Below, piece after piece: positions 1 to 12,725 of a stretch of 64,000 bases of DNA (the stretch's first letter is position 1; every line of letters begins with the position of its first letter). The translations under genes and the position numbers were made by a program. The stretch is from Ashinkailepas kermadecensis (Eukaryota > Arthropoda > Thecostraca > Neolepadidae): contig JAOTOM010005134.1 of assembly GCA_034440615.1 (NCBI GenBank), positions 970,001 to 1,034,000 of the forward strand, read 5' to 3'. The notes beneath the pieces are model-generated. The model searched no databases, was not told the origin of the DNA, and worked only from the letters and a program-made list of their open reading frames with translations.

Positions 1-259
1 ATGCATCGCACTAGTTGAGCCAGGAGCGGTCAAACGAGACCGCTGGTACAACATGCACGGAACTTGGCGGAAAACCAACTGACTTCAATCATCGACGGTG
101 CTGGGTTTCGGTGTAAAAACAATGCAGCACGTGCTTAAGCGAAACGCAATCAACATTGAATGCAACAAGTGGAGGCGCAGTGGTTATTGGCCGTTCTGAA
201 GTAGCAGACCGCCAATCGATTACTGCATCCTTGATGGCATGCTGCACGGAATTCCTCAC

Positions 260-411
260 CTGCAACGGCGCCTTCTTGTGCAGTCGCAGCTCGGCCACAT
301 CGATCGTGACGTCCTCCGGGAGAGCGAGGAAGAAGCTGGTGAGGTTGAAGAACAGGTTGATGGAGTTGTACTCCTGCCAGAAGTGGTACTCCATCACCTC
401 GGGCGGGTCAC
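260..411 (-). CDS. TGF-beta superfamily ligand, coding exon 3 (prodomain, gene continues off left edge)
   Basis: Third coding exon, residues 120-170. Seen: acceptor ...ctgcccgacag before 411, then two bases and 50 codons, ending CAG before donor gtgagg (259-254) in phase 0. The peptide contains WQEYNSINLFFNLTSF, then PEDVTIDVAELRLHKKAPLQ. Family knowledge: the pattern of hydrophobic strand, FFN, then xxAELRL is the core beta-strand of the TGF-beta propeptide domain. A sequon N-L-T is at residues 142-144. The furin site and the cysteine-knot growth factor domain would lie on exons left of base 1, so the subfamily (activin/inhibin-beta, myoglianin, maverick or other) cannot be settled here. The prodomain looks nearer the TGF-beta/activin side than the BMP side, with low certainty. 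Confidence 0.88.
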
Positions 412-979
412 CTGTCGGGCAGAGGTTGGCAGGTCAGGTCGGCGACCGACTCGATGCGTCTGGCGCCGAGCAAAAATGCTGGCAACCTCAGCAGCACTGG
501 CAGCGTTCAATTCACTGTGACGCATTGTTCAGTTGGCCCACGTGCCTCGCCGTGCCACTGTCGTGTTTGTCGCCCGCTCAGTTCATGCGGCATTCAACCG
601 CTCAGCGCGGCAGCCGGCGTCCGAGTCTTCCGACTGACACCAGCACGCGGCAGCCGACCTCGGGACGCGCAGGTCACGTGACATAGCATGACCGCGTGAC
701 GGCCAGCTGGCTGTCTGACCCGAGGGCGGTGCCGTCTGGATCGTCGTCGCCTGAGTTCTGCCATGATTCTTTTTTTCTTTTGAAGATAAGATGAACGCAA
801 TTCACAGCAAAATTTATAGTGACAGCTGCTAAAGTCAACATTAAAAACCGGGTCTAGTTCGGAAAGAAATAATTGCAGCTTGAAAACACCATAACGCAAA
901 AGGAATATCGATGTTCGAAAAGCTTGGCAGTGGGTCCACACCGGGCTCAGTGGCTCATATTGTCCTCTTTGCACATGAC

Positions 980-1325
980 GTATATACATTACACACACAC
1001 TGGAGTAGACTCGCTCAGATGGTCAGTTGCCGTATATACATCACACACTCGGTAGTAGACTCGCTCAGATGGGCAGTTGCCGTATATACATTACACACTC
1101 GGTAGTAGACTCGCTTAGATGGCCAGTTGCCGTATATACATTACACACTCGGTAGTAGACTCGCTCAGATTGCCGTATATACATTACACACTCAGTAGTA
1201 GACTCGCTCAGATGGCCAGTTTCCGTATATACATTACACACTCGGTAATAGACTCGCTCAGATGACCGGTTGCCGTATATAAATTACACACTCGGTAGTA
1301 TACTCGCTCAGATGGCCAGTTTCCA
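980..1325. repeat. 50-bp minisatellite, about 7 copies
   Basis: The unit is about 50 bp and contains CGTATATACATTACACACTC followed by ggtagtagactcgctcagat. The period is directly visible at 1031, 1081 and 1131. One copy is shortened near 1165. Confidence 0.9.
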
Positions 1326-1344
1326 CATACACATTGTATAGACA

Positions 1345-2083
1345 TAGACACTGGGACAGCCACCAGGCCCCAGAGGCTCCTCAGCAATGTACCGTACCAA
1401 ATACACTGGGACAGCCACGAGGCCCTAGAGGCTCCTCAACACCGTACCGTACCATAGACACTGGGTACAGCCACCAGGCCCTAGAGGCTCCTCAGCACTG
1501 TACCGTACCAAATACACTGGGACAGCCACCAGGCCTTAGATGCTCCTCAATATTGTACCATACCATAGACACTGGGACAGCCACCAGACCCCAGAGGCTC
1601 CTCAGCACTGTACCGTACCAAATACACTGGGACAGCCACCAGGCCTTAGATGCTGCTCAATATTGTACCATACCATAGACACTGGGACAGCCACCAGACC
1701 CCAGAGGCTCCTCAGCACTGTACCGTACCAAATACACTGGGACAGCCACCAGGCCTAAGAGGCTCCTCAGCACTGTACCGTACCAAATACACTGGGACAG
1801 CCACCAGGCCTAAGAGGCTCCTCAGCACTGTACCGTACCAAATACACTGGGACAGCCACCAGGCCTAAGAGGCTCCTCAGCACCGTACCGTACCATAGAC
1901 ACTGGGTACAGCCACCAGGCCCTAGAGGCTCCTCAACACCGTACTGTACCATAGACACTGGGACAGCCACGATGCCCTAGAGGCTCCTCAACACCTTACC
2001 GTATCATAGACACTGGGACAGCCACGAGGCCCCAGAGGCTCCTCAACACCGTACCGTACCATAGACACTGGGACAGCCACCGA
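1345..2083. repeat. About 55-bp minisatellite, about 13 copies
   Basis: The unit contains cactgggacagccaccaggc, then gaggctcctcagcac and gtaccgtacca. Two alternating sub-variants give a 110-bp higher-order period around 1540-1760. Confidence 0.9.
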
Positions 2084-2504
2084 GCCTGCTGGTCCACCGT
2101 CCAATTCCAGGTGGCGTGCGTCTGGCGGGAGAACTAGCCGTAGGTGTTGGCATGCTCGGGACACAGTCGCGCCACTTGATAACATCAGCCGGGGTCAGGT
2201 CGATCAGACATTCCTCCGTGAAGGACCGTGAGTGGGGCGGCAGCGTCTAGACGCCGCTGCCCAAAAGGAGCGACAGCCAGCCGTGCCGCGACATGCAGTC
2301 GGGCCAGAGCACAGCTGATTGATTGCTTGCTCACCCCAGCCTAAGGTCGAGCCGATTCCTTGTCGCGCCCAAGGCCAAAGCTCACAGTCGAGGTGCCACT
2401 GCGCTGACAGTGGTCCCGATCGGTTCAGCCTAGCTTGGGGATTATATGCATGCTTGTGCATGCATTCATCCCTCACGCACATACATACATACCCTCGCGA
2501 AGAC

Positions 2505-2534
2505 ACACGCGCACACACACACATACACACAAGC

Positions 2535-2569
<35 letters not shown>

Positions 2570-2580
2570 TTGTGTGTGTA
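2505..2580. repeat. Compound (AC)n-(TA)n-(GT)n microsatellite
   Basis: CA-rich tract, then about 11 TA dinucleotides, then GT-rich tract. The flanking CA and GT tracts make it an imperfect palindrome. Confidence 0.9.
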
Positions 2581-2765
2581 TGCCGACATTGTGCCAGCAT
2601 GCACAAGTACACAGAGGAGGAATTTTGCACGTGGATGGATGCACATGCTAAAAGCATGACAAGTAAGCATGCAATACTGGCTGAGAGACAAACGGACAAT
2701 TGCTCACGCAGACATACACCGGGACAAGGACAGGGGCGGCTCACGGCAGCCAGTTCTGCACTCAC

Positions 2766-2974
2766 ACGAGGAGTAGTAGCTCTGGGAGCGCTTCACCAGG
2801 TCCTCGCGCTCCGACACCGACTCGTTCTGCAGCCGGCCCACCAGCTGGTTGAAGACGCGCATGTTGTCGATGGTGATGGACGAGGCCATCGGCGGCTGCG
2901 GCAGGCACGGCATGTTGAGCAGCTCCAGGATGTGGCGTCGGATCGCCTCCAGGCGCTCCTCCTCCTCTTCTCGC
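2766..2974 (-). CDS. TGF-beta superfamily ligand, coding exon 2 (prodomain helix)
   Basis: Start of the TGF-beta propeptide (latency-associated type) domain. Seen: an acceptor ...cttccccag precedes base 2974. The exon has one base, 69 codons and one base (209 nt), then donor gtgagt (2765-2760). Residues 51-69 read REEEEERLEAIRRHILELL. This matches the R-x-EAI-R-x-x-IL amphipathic helix typical of TGF-beta and activin prodomains (family knowledge). An N-glycosylation sequon N-E-S is at residues 100-102. The exon enters with one base, fitting the phase-2 end of exon 1, and leaves in phase 1, fitting exon 3 (T+GT = Cys120). In the mature precursor this region would wrap the growth-factor dimer and aid folding and secretion. 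Confidence 0.85.
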
Positions 2975-2986
2975 CTGGGGAAGCGC

Positions 2987-3445
2987 CGCGAGCCGGTGTC
3001 AGCAGACACACAGACTGAGCCGGTCACGCGCGATTCGCCTCCACCTCCACGCTTTCGTCACGTACAGTCGCATCAGCTTCTCGCGTGCGGGCAGGGCATT
3101 GTAGCCTAGTCGATCCCGACCCTAGCTTTGTACGAGCCCCGCAAGCCCGACAAAGTTTCAGGAACCAAGTGATGCCCGCGCACGCTCCGGATCAGTCCAC
3201 GCAGACCCGGCTGGCATCGCGGCACCACTCCCACGACATCGGCGACGCCAGCAGGCGTCGCCAGGTCTACGGGCGAGGTCAGGTCAGGTCAGTGAGCCCA
3301 TTTTGAATCTTGATACCAGGAACGGTCTGGGAATACCTGGTGAGTCCAGCCGCAGAAGAGGCACCGCCGGCTAACCGCAGAAGTCGGCGCAGACGTCACG
3401 AGTCGCAGGAGAATCGTGCAGGTGCGGTGTCCCGGCAACCACAAC
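2987..3445. other. Intronic unique DNA, no feature seen
   Basis: Moderately GC-rich. Short ORFs here are shadows of the exon 2 neighbourhood and show no recognisable domain. Confidence 0.5.
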
Positions 3446-3449
3446 CTAA

Positions 3450-3514
<65 letters not shown>
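3450..3514. repeat. (TA)n microsatellite
   Basis: About 30 uninterrupted TA dinucleotides after TATATGTATA. Confidence 0.95.
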
Positions 3515-3839
3515 GCCTATATCTCCCTATATCCCTCCATCTCTATTATATACTGAGGACCCACAGGACGAATGATGCTACTTCGCCACTTGAGCACCCA
3601 CAAACATGTGCTATCAACTAAAGAGGCCGTAGGATTAGTCAGAGCCCGCAGGTTAGACAAGGACTTCTGCCCCCACAACCAAGAGGAGCACAGAGATGAA
3701 GTGAAGAGGCTCTGCGAACCACGGAGACCATGCAGGTGTGATGGGATCCGCCGCCCAGACAAGGTCCTCCATCAACAGATCAGATGTAAATATACAGCCT
3801 GATCGCTGCCCCAACTGAAGAATTTGTCCGCGTGGCGTT

Positions 3840-4613
3840 CAGCGGTCTAGCGAGACGCAACAGACCAGCCCAGACCGCTCGCCCAGACGCCAGGTCGGAT
3901 CTTCGCGAGACCAGCCAGTGTTCTCGCCCTTTTGCCGAGTCGACCGCTCCCAGGTAAGGTACCGTAGAGCGGACCGGATACGGCCGACCGACCTGGTGAG
4001 ATTCCGAGAACGCTTGCCGGTAACACCGATCCGTCAGGCCACGTCCGCCGACGGCCGGCAGTGAGACGCGGCCGTTTCTGCCCAAACGCGCCGCCGGGTT
4101 TCCGCTCTCTAGGCGCGCGCGCTGGCCGCCCCCGCGACCGCGCGGTGTCCGGGTGCGCCGCCAGGTGTGTGCCGGCCGCGCCGGCCGCCGCCAGTGACGT
4201 CACGCCATTGTGCAACACGGCTGGACGGCCGTCTAGACGTGGTGACGACTGTGTCTGGAGCCGCGTGACAGTGGCGACGGCCGCCGCCGGCCGCCGGCCA
4301 ATCGTGCCGCGGCGCGGTGGCCTCCGCGGCCGCCGACCGCCGACCCGTGCGTGCCGCCCGGTTTGCCCCCCCCCCCCCGCCCTCCCCGCCCTCTCGCTCG
4401 CCTCCCCGTCGTGCCTCGTGTCGGGACGCGGCCAGCGGGCGGCGACCGTGACCGGCGGCAGCAGACGAGCCGGCCCCTCGCAGCGGCGGCGACCGAGTGC
4501 GACATCGCGACCCGTTCCCGGAACGGCTCGAGCTGCCTGCCGCCGCACCCTCTGGCCGACTGGCCGCCGCATGTGGCACGGCGGCGGTGCCCCTGCTGGT
4601 CCGGGCTACTGCA
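3840..4613. other. CpG-rich intronic segment
   Basis: Strongly GC-rich with dense CpG and a run of Cs near 4368-4378. ORFs on both strands here reflect composition. There is no recognisable protein and no splice-bounded coding segment. It could be a CpG island or an old minisatellite. Confidence 0.4.
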
Positions 4614-4708
4614 GTGTTCCTGTCCGTCCGGACCACTTTAGTGTTCCTGTCCGTCCGGACCACATTAGTGTTCCTGTACGCCCAGACCACTTTAGTGTTC
4701 CTGGATCC
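4614..4708. repeat. 27-bp tandem repeat, 3-4 copies
   Basis: The unit contains gtgttcctgtccgtccggac and then caccttta-like sequence. Confidence 0.85.
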
Positions 4709-4709
4709 A

Positions 4710-6280
4710 TGGTATCCATTAACAAACATTTCAAATCATCTCACACCACAGGTAGCTAAGGAATGCGTTCTGACTGTTCAGCGGAGTTGATAGGGTACTG
4801 GATACGCGATGTTTCCTAGTATTACTTCGCTTTACCATGAAAATTCGGCCGGAATGAGGCTATACGAGGCGATAATTTCCATACCAGTGTTATAATTTAC
4901 AGTCACAAAGCTCAGATCTTGCAATTGCATGCAAACCAAATAATCGTCCATCCGCTACTAGCCGGTGGTTTTTGGACCGTTGTTCGTTTCCCACATTTGG
5001 TATTTTAGCCAGCGAAGTTACAGCTGCTGTTTACCTGCTTGCTTCCAAAAGTAAACTCCGACAATCAGCTGTCTTTTGTGGTTTTCTTTCTTTACTCCGA
5101 GGCAATCTTTCGCCATGTGACAATAACACCTTGACAACATCTTACGTCATGTCACGATATTTTGACGACATTTTGTGTATCTTGTCAGGTGTCAAAATGA
5201 TACATTTGAGGTCATCGCGTGCTCCGTCACAATGATTGCGATCAGCCGAAGGATGCAAGAATGCATTATGTAGTCGTATGCATGCATTAGTAGCCTTCTT
5301 GTGTTATGTAGGTGAAAAGGTTGTACAACATGATATATGGTTTAAAGCAAAGTCCTTCGCATTATAGATGCAAATCTTACATTGGCTCCGAATTGAAGTA
5401 CAGTTGTGAAACAGTAACAACAAAAAGAAGACCGAATGGCTTAGCGCAATGAATCCATCGAATTGCTGTTCTGTAGAGCTTCTGGTATTACCCCATGTAC
5501 GGGCAAAGGCTACATTTTCCAGATCTTACCGACCATGAGTCAACTTGCTGAGTACTTAGCGTAATGCCATCATTAATGGTCATCAGTAATGGAATGTAAA
5601 GTGAAACGAAGGCCAGATTAATAGCAATTAATCGATACAACACGACAACTTGGCCTTTCAAAGTGCGAGGGAACAACTTCAATCAGCTCAAACATCCTGC
5701 GTCACAGATAAGTTTTGCTCGAGACTGCTAATACCATCCAGAGCCTGTTCTCAGCCTGCTGGTTACAGAGTGCAGATAGTCCATGCACGTCAATGCTACA
5801 TGTACTATCCTAAGGTTGCGACGCTCTCCGGCAGACAAACCAACTCGCATGACCTCAAAGAGCGTAACTGACCTCAACTCATGTGATTTAATGTCTAGCA
5901 TGTAGTGTACTGACACGGACAAAGCCACTCAATCGTAGGACGTTCCCTGACGTGTCATCGGCTAAAGCGTAGCAGATCGGCTATCTGACTGGCGAAAGAC
6001 CTCCACAAAATTCAGCATGTTCTCGCAGAGAAGTTTGTTTCATTCATTGCTACTAAAAATTTGCCACCACATGCCGCAAATGGGAATTCTAGCAGTGTGC
6101 AAAAGTGAAGAATACGCCGTCCCTGGAAATGGAATCTGGTACAATCTTGTAAGCTCTGTGGTCCGGGCGACGCGGGGAAAACGCACTCGCTGCTTGTCAG
6201 CTTGCACACCAGCCTGTCACAATACTGACCAACACCCAAGCCCTGTCGCCTTAACATTCAGACCGACGGAGCAGGATCAT
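4710..6280. other. Intronic unique DNA, no feature seen
   Basis: AT-richer than its neighbours. No ORF above 90 codons and no element signature recognised. Confidence 0.5.
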
Positions 6281-6284
6281 GTTG

Positions 6285-7740
6285 TCCGCACGGCCCGCGA
6301 AACAAACCCAGCGACCCGTCGAGGACTGGCCTCTCTGGTACCGTGGCGAGGTCATGAGAGATTGTGGCACAGGAGACAGTAACCACGGCCCGCGAGACAA
6401 ACCCAGCGGCCCGTGGAGGACTAGCCTGTCTGGTACCGTAGCGAGGTCATGAGAGATTGTGGCACAGGAGACGGTGACCACGGCCCGCGAAACAAACCCA
6501 GCGGCCCGTGGGCACTAGCCTGTCTGGTACCGTGGCGAGGTCATGGAGATTGTGGCACAGGAGACGGTGACCACGGCCCGCGAGACAAACCCAGCGTCCC
6601 GTGGAGGACTAGCCTGTCTGGTACCGTAGCGAGTTCATGAGAGATTGTGGCACAGGAGACGGTGACCACGGCCCGCGAGACAAACCCAGCGGTCCGTGGA
6701 GGACTAGCCTGTCTGGTACCGTGGCGAGGTCATGAGAGATTGTGGCACAGGAGACGGTGACCACGGCCCGCGAGACAAACCCAGCGGCCCGTGGAGGACT
6801 AGCCTGTCTGGTACCGTGGCGAGGTCATGAGAGATTGTGGCACAGGAGACGGTGACCACGGCTCGCGAGACAAACCCAGCGGTCCGTGGAGGACTAGCCT
6901 GTCTGGTACCGTGGCGAGGTCATGAGATATTGTGGCACAGGAGACGGTGACCACGGCTCGCGAGACAAACCCAGCGGCCCGTGGAGGACTAGCCTGTCTG
7001 GCACCGTAGCGAGGTCATGAGGGATTGTGGCACAGGAGACGGTGACCACGGTCCGCGAGACAAACCCAGCGGCCCGTGGAGGACTAGCCTGTCTGGTACC
7101 GTGGCGAGGTCATGAGAGATTGTGGCACAGGAGACGGTGACCACGGCTCGCGAGACAAACCCAGCGGCCCGTGGAGGACTAGCCTGTCTGGTACCGTGGC
7201 GAAGTCATGAGAGATTGTGGCACAGGAGACGGTGACCACGGCCCGCGAGACAAACCCAGCGGCCCGTGGAGGACTAGCCTGTCTGGTACCGTGGCGAGGT
7301 CATGAGAGATTGTGGCACAGGAGACGGTGACCACGGCCCGCGAGACAAACCCAGCGGCCCGTGGAGGACTAGCCTGTCTGGTACCGCGGCGAGGTCATGA
7401 GAGATTGTGGTACAGGAGACAGTGACCACGGTCTGCGAGACAAACCCAGCGGCCCGTGGAGCACTAGCCTGTCTGGTACCGTGGCGAGGTCATGAGAGAT
7501 TGTGGCACAGGAGACAGTGACCACGGTCTGCGAGACAAACCCAGCGGCCCGTGGAGCACTAGCCTGTCTGGTACCGTGGCGAGGTCATGAGAGATTGTGG
7601 TACAGGAGACAGTGACCACGGCCCGCGAGACAAACCCAGCGGCTCGTGGAGCACTAGCCTGTCTGGTACCGTGGCGAGGTCATGAGAGATTGTGGCACAG
7701 GAGACAGTGACCACGGTCTGCGAGATAAACCCAGCGGCCC
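6285..7740. repeat. 95-bp minisatellite, about 15 copies
   Basis: The unit includes attgtggcacaggagacggt, gacaaacccagcggcccgtg and actagcctgtctggtaccgt. Copies of attgtggcac at 6361, 6456, 6549 and 6644 give the 93-95 bp period. Copies are more than about 90 percent alike by eye, so amplification looks recent. Confidence 0.95.
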
Positions 7741-8365
7741 GGAGGAGAGAGGAGAGGTGGGTGGCCGCAGCCGCCGTGACGGAGACCGCGGCGGAAGGTG
7801 GGTGGGCGGGGGGGAGGGCGGTGTGTGCGGGTGGCCGCAGCCAATAGCCGCCATCACACGGCCATTCATAACCGGGGATTAGCGTCGGCCCAACGTCGCC
7901 GGCCAGCCACAGGTGCAAGCCGCAGACGTCACGTGACCCGCCCGGTCACCACGATACCATCTGTGGCGGCGACTTATGTTGTTTGTCTGCGGGGTTACCG
8001 GTCGCGCTGACGTCATAGCCGCTCGTCAACCGGGTACGGATTAGCCGCGGCATGTGCTCGGCCAAGTGCAGGAAAGCAGGCCGATCCGTCTCGCGCGGCC
8101 GAGCGGCGTCGTTGCGTCAGCCTGCAGGAAGCGCTCCGCCGATAGGCTCCTGTTCGCGTCGCAGTCGCTGCTGCGTTCTTGGTCGGCGGCAGACGGCGCG
8201 TTCCCGCTCCCAATATCCATCAGCAAAAGCAGTCTGAATGTGTGTGTTTGCCTTGTGTCGTGTTTGATCACTCGTCTGCCGTCACATGTCGATCGTGCTC
8301 TGTTCGTGCGCAGTTCCCACCGGCGACCGCCACACGGGGATTTCCAGCAACGCGACACATTACCG
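7741..8365. other. CpG-rich spacer between two arrays
   Basis: G/C-rich sequence with no recognisable coding or element content. Confidence 0.4.
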
Positions 8366-9013
8366 GCGGCCAATTCTGACACCAGACGGGGCACGACACC
8401 GCCGCGCGGCCAATTCTGACACTGGACGGGGCACGACACCGCCGCGCGGCCAATTCCTGACACCAGACGGGGCACGACATCGCCGCGCGGCCAATTCTGA
8501 CACCGGACGGGGCACGACACCGCCGCGCGGCCAATTCTGACACTGGACGGGGCACGACACCGCCGCGCGGCCAATTCTGACACATCAGACGGGGCACGAC
8601 ACCGCCGCGCGGCCAATTCTGACACCGGACGGGGCACGACACCGCCGCGCGGCCAATTCTGACACTGGACGGGGCACGACACCGCCGCGCGGCCAATTCT
8701 GACACCAGACGGGGCACGACACCGCCGCGCGGCCAATTCTGACACCGGACGGGGCACGACACCGCCGCGCGGCCAATTCTGACACTGGACGGGGCACGAC
8801 ACCGCCGCGCGGCCAATTCTGACACCAGACGGGGCACGACACCGCCGCGCGGCCAATTCTGACACTGGACGGGGCACGACACCGCCGCGCGGCCAATTCC
8901 GACACCAGACGGGGCACGACACCGCCGCGCGGCCAATTCTGACACCAGACGGGGCACGACACCGCCGCGCGGCCAATTCTGACACCAGACGGGGCACGAC
9001 ACCGCCGCGCGGC
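8366..9013. repeat. 40-bp minisatellite, about 16 copies
   Basis: The unit contains ggccaattctgacaccagac then ggggcacgacaccgccgcgc. The period is exactly 40 bp over most of the array. Variants alternate at the caccaga / cactgga / caccgga position, suggesting a higher-order pattern of three units. Confidence 0.95.
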
Positions 9014-9570
9014 GTACGTGCTCTCGGCATGTCGCGCAGAGGCGACGCGTCGTCTGCCTTCGCGGCGCGCCACCACCATGGTGTGTCAGCAGCAGCCGTA
9101 GCGGCCCGGCCCGGCCAGGTGTGAGGCCGGCCGACGTCTGCTGGCCGGCGGGCGGCCGCCTGCAGCGCGGCTCACGTGCAGCACGGCCGGCTGGCACAGG
9201 TGCGCGGCCACGTCGCCGCGTCGTCTGGCGGCGGCGCGTCGGACGGACTGCGACAGGTCGCCACGTTGTCTGGCGGCGGATGGACGGCGACAGGTGGACA
9301 CGCGGCTGGCCACACTGCACGCGGCCGTAATCCCGTGTCTAGACGGCGGCGGACGACGCGCTGGCGGCGGCGGACGCGGAGGTCGCCGGGAGGCCCGAGC
9401 GCGGGAGCCGTCGAGAGCGTGCCGCCGCCGCCGACCCGCGCGTCCTGTTCCTGCTCCTGCCCCTGCTCCTGCTCTCTGGCTCGCCGCCGCCGGAGGCTGT
9501 TGCCTCGGTCGACTTCTGGAGAGGTGCTGCAGAGGCGCCGGTGCGCCGGCCGGTGGCAGTATTGCCTCTG
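9014..9570. other. CpG-rich segment after the 40-bp array
   Basis: Dense CpG with repeated GGCGGCGG-type triplets. No supported gene. Confidence 0.4.
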
Positions 9571-10593
9571 TTGCGTGTCTTCCGTGTGTTTACTCCGCCA
9601 CATATCGGGTAGGTCCGACCTGAGATGGCTGCTCGTCGGGTGGCCGTTCACTCTCAGGCCGCTTCTTTCTTGGGATTTTTATCACCATTTAGTTCACACC
9701 CATGCGGTAACGGTAAGCCGGGCCTAATGTGACTGCAGTTGTTCAGGTGCAATTTACGTATACTGCACATTGGCACACAAACAGCAACGTAAGGTAATTC
9801 GCTCGCGCATGGCTACCACTGGCAACCATGGTGCCTGGCGTTTCGTCGGTCCCGACCATGCCGAGATATGGTCTCCCAATCCTCACAATGCAAATAGTCT
9901 CGGTGATCGCTGATCATGCCGCTCACAAGAAAAGTACGTAGTTTGCATTGGTGAAGGATGGCTAGTGGCCATGCAAATGTTTGTCGGATTGCAAGCTGGC
10001 AACATTACGTGAGTATAGTTAAAGGATTATGTCATACAATTATGTATAATCGGTACTTACCACCTCTCTGATCAGCTCTGAGAGATAACAATGCGAAAAC
10101 CAATCAGAAACAAATGCAGTATGGATGGTGCCCGTGGTAAAGAGGCTACACTGTCGAAGTACCTTGTACTCACAGTTGACAGGTCACTGACAGGAACTGA
10201 CAGGTGACTGACAGGAGCTAACAGGTGCTTCCATTCGTTCCAAACAATGTTCCTATCTCAATGACGGCTATTTACCAAGTTGTCAAGCATCCACCAGACT
10301 TGCCATGCTGCTGGTTTCCTCTGTCAAGCATCTACCAGACTTTACAGACTGCTGGCTGCCTCTGTCAAGCATCTACCAGACTTGCCAGACTACCAGACTG
10401 GTCAGGCTGCTGGTTGCGTTTCACTAAAGGGTGCTATTGATCTTGATGAAAGGATTTGTAATCCTGCATTGCAGGTTTGTTCGAGGTTGCAGGATGAATT
10501 CACTACTTCTCTGAACAAAAAGTACTTCATTTCAGATCGGTCTCCTTTTCACGAACAATCCTTTTCGATGTTCTCTTGTCACATGGCAGACGA
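9571..10593. other. Intronic unique DNA with small duplications
   Basis: Short repeats of ctgacagg near 10176-10230 and of caagcatctaccagactt near 10280-10395. Nothing else recognised. Confidence 0.5.
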
Positions 10594-10806
10594 CAGGGAT
10601 GGATCCAGATATTTTGCCGGGGGAGGTGCATGTTCTGGAGGGACGCCATTTCTCCTGAGGGGTTACTTTCTATTCCGAGAGGGGAGAAACACAGGGCGTG
10701 TACTCGATCGGGTGCACTCGAACGTTCTAGAGGTGCGCCACATTTATATCGGGAGGAGCACATGCCTCAAATTTCCTCTCCTCTCCCCACCCTGGATCCG
10801 CCAGTG
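10594..10806. mobile_element. Degenerate hAT-like MITE copy
   Basis: Begins CAGGGATGGATCCAG and ends CTGGATCCGCCAGTG, an imperfect inverted repeat of the CAGGGGCGGATCC type. The interior GTGTACTC...GTGCACTCGAA resembles the copy at 55717-56089. No target-site duplication was found. Confidence 0.5.
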
Positions 10807-10841
10807 GGCTGTGTTGGTTTCTCATCACTTGACATCGGCAC

Positions 10842-11745
10842 ATGCCAGCCAGACGTGTCTGAAGATACCGGACCAAATGGGTCTGAAGAGACCGGACCAG
10901 ACGGGTCTGAAGAGACCGGGCCAGACGGGTCTGAAGAGACCGGACCAGACGGGTCTGAAGATACCGGACCAGACGGGTCTGAAGAGACCAGACCAGACTA
11001 GACGGGTCGGAAGAGACCGGACCAGACGGGTCGGAAGAGACCGGACCAGACGGGTCTGAGGAGACCGGACCAGACGGATCTGAAGAGACCGGACCAGACG
11101 TGTCTGAAGATACCGGACCAGACGGGTCTGAAGAGACCGGACCAGACGGGTCTGAAGATACCAGACCAGACGGGTCTGAATATACCGGACCAAACGGGTC
11201 TGAAGAGACCGGGCCAGACGGGTCTGAAGAGACCGGACCAGACGGGTCTGAAGAGACCGGACCAGACGGGTCTGGAGAGACCGGACCAGACGGGTCTGAA
11301 GAGACCGGACCAGACGGGTCTGAAGAGACCGGACCAGACGGGTCTGAAGAGACCGGACCAAACGGGTCTGAAGAGACCGGACCAGACGGGTCTGAAGAGA
11401 CCGGACCAGACGGGTCTGAAGAGACCGGACCAGACGGGTCTGAAGAGACCGGACCAGACGGGTCGGAAGAGACCGGACCAGACGGGTCTGAAGAGACCGG
11501 ACCAGACGGGTCTGAAGAGACCGGACCAGACGGGTCTGAGGAGACCGGACCAGACGGATCTGAAGAGACCGGACCAGACGTGTCTGAAGATACCGGACCA
11601 AACGGGTCGGAAGAGACCGGACCAGACGGGTCTGAAGAGACCGGACCAGACGGGTCTGAAAAGACCGGACCAGACGGGTCTGAAGGTCGCGGGCGCAGGC
11701 GCAGACTCAGACGCTGCGGGCGAAGTAGACCGGACCAGACGGGTC
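10842..11745. repeat. 24-bp minisatellite, about 37 copies
   Basis: The unit is gagaccggaccagacgggtc plus tgaa. Because 24 is a multiple of 3, frames stay open on both strands and give octapeptide-repeat ORFs (GPDGSEET on plus, SSDPSGPV on minus). I treat these as artefacts of the repeat. Confidence 0.95.
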
Positions 11746-12612
11746 GCAAATGACGCCAAGGGACCACACGGGTCTGAGGGCGCCAGTAATGCGCGGAACT
11801 GCAAAGGGCACCAAGGGACCACCCGTGCTCTGTAATGTGCGCAGACCTGCAAATGACGCCAAGGGACCACCGTTTAATAATGCGCAGTAATGCGCGGTAC
11901 TGCAAATGACGCCAAGGGACCACCCGCGCGGCGCAGTAATGCGCGGAACTGCAAATGGCGCCAACGGACCACCCGGCTCTGTAATGTAATGTAATGGCGC
12001 AGTAGTGCGCGGTACTGCAAATGACGCCAAGGGACCAAACGGCTGTGGCGCAGTAATGCGCGGAACTGCAAATGGCGCCAAGGGACCACCCGGCTCTGTA
12101 ATGTAATGTAATGGCGCAGTAATGCGCGGAACTGCAAATGACGCCAAGGGACCACCCGGCTCTGTAATGTAATGTAATGGCGCAGTAATGCGCGGTACTG
12201 CAAATGACGCCAAGGCACCCCCGGCTCTGTAATGGAATGTAATGGCACAGTAATGCGCGGTACTGCAAATGACGCCAAAGGACCTCCCGGCTCTGTAATG
12301 TAATGCAATGGCGCAGTAATGCGCGGTACTGCAAATGACGCCAAGGGACCTCCCGGCTCTGGAATGTATGTAATGGCGCAGTAATGCGCGGTACTGCAAA
12401 TGACGCCAAGGGACTCCAGGCGGTCTGTAAGGGAATGGTAATGGCGCAGTAATGCGCGGTACTGCAAATGACGCCAAGGGCCCCCGGCTCTGTAATGTAC
12501 TGTAATGGCGCAGTAATGCGCGGTACTGCAAATGACGCCAAGGGACCACCCGGCTGTGGCGCAGTAATGCGCGGCACTGCAAATGACGCCAAGGGACCAC
12601 CCGGCTCTGGAA
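11746..12612. repeat. About 66-bp minisatellite, about 13 variable copies
   Basis: The unit contains gcgcagtaatgcgcggtact, then gcaaatgacgccaagggacc, then acccggctctgtaatgtaat. Spacer length varies through differing numbers of the gtaat motif. Confidence 0.92.
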
Positions 12613-12725
12613 GGCATCCCAGGTGCCCTGAGGGGGTAGCTGGTGAGTAATACACCTGGGAGGGCCGTATTACTGGCCTGTCCTTGTCCACTAGCTGTGC
12701 TGATGCGTCCGTCAAGCTCGTGTGC

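Larger units (their letters stand above)
412..2765 (-). other. Intron 2 of the TGF-beta ligand gene
   Basis: About 2.35 kb between exons 2 and 3, with gtgagt donor and a pyrimidine-rich ...gcccgacag acceptor. It holds two minisatellite arrays (980-1325 and 1345-2083) and an AC/TA/GT microsatellite (about 2510-2580). The remainder (412-979 and 2084-2500) shows no gene or element I recognise. Confidence 0.8.

Noticed and set aside
3847..4759. Long ORFs on both strands in CpG-rich DNA
   Set aside because: Stop-poor because of GC composition. Peptides are Arg/Pro/Ala/Gly low-complexity on all frames.
8041..9320. Overlapping 329- and 350-codon minus ORFs
   Set aside because: Two frames of the same 40-bp array plus CpG-rich flank. 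Neither contains a recognisable domain.
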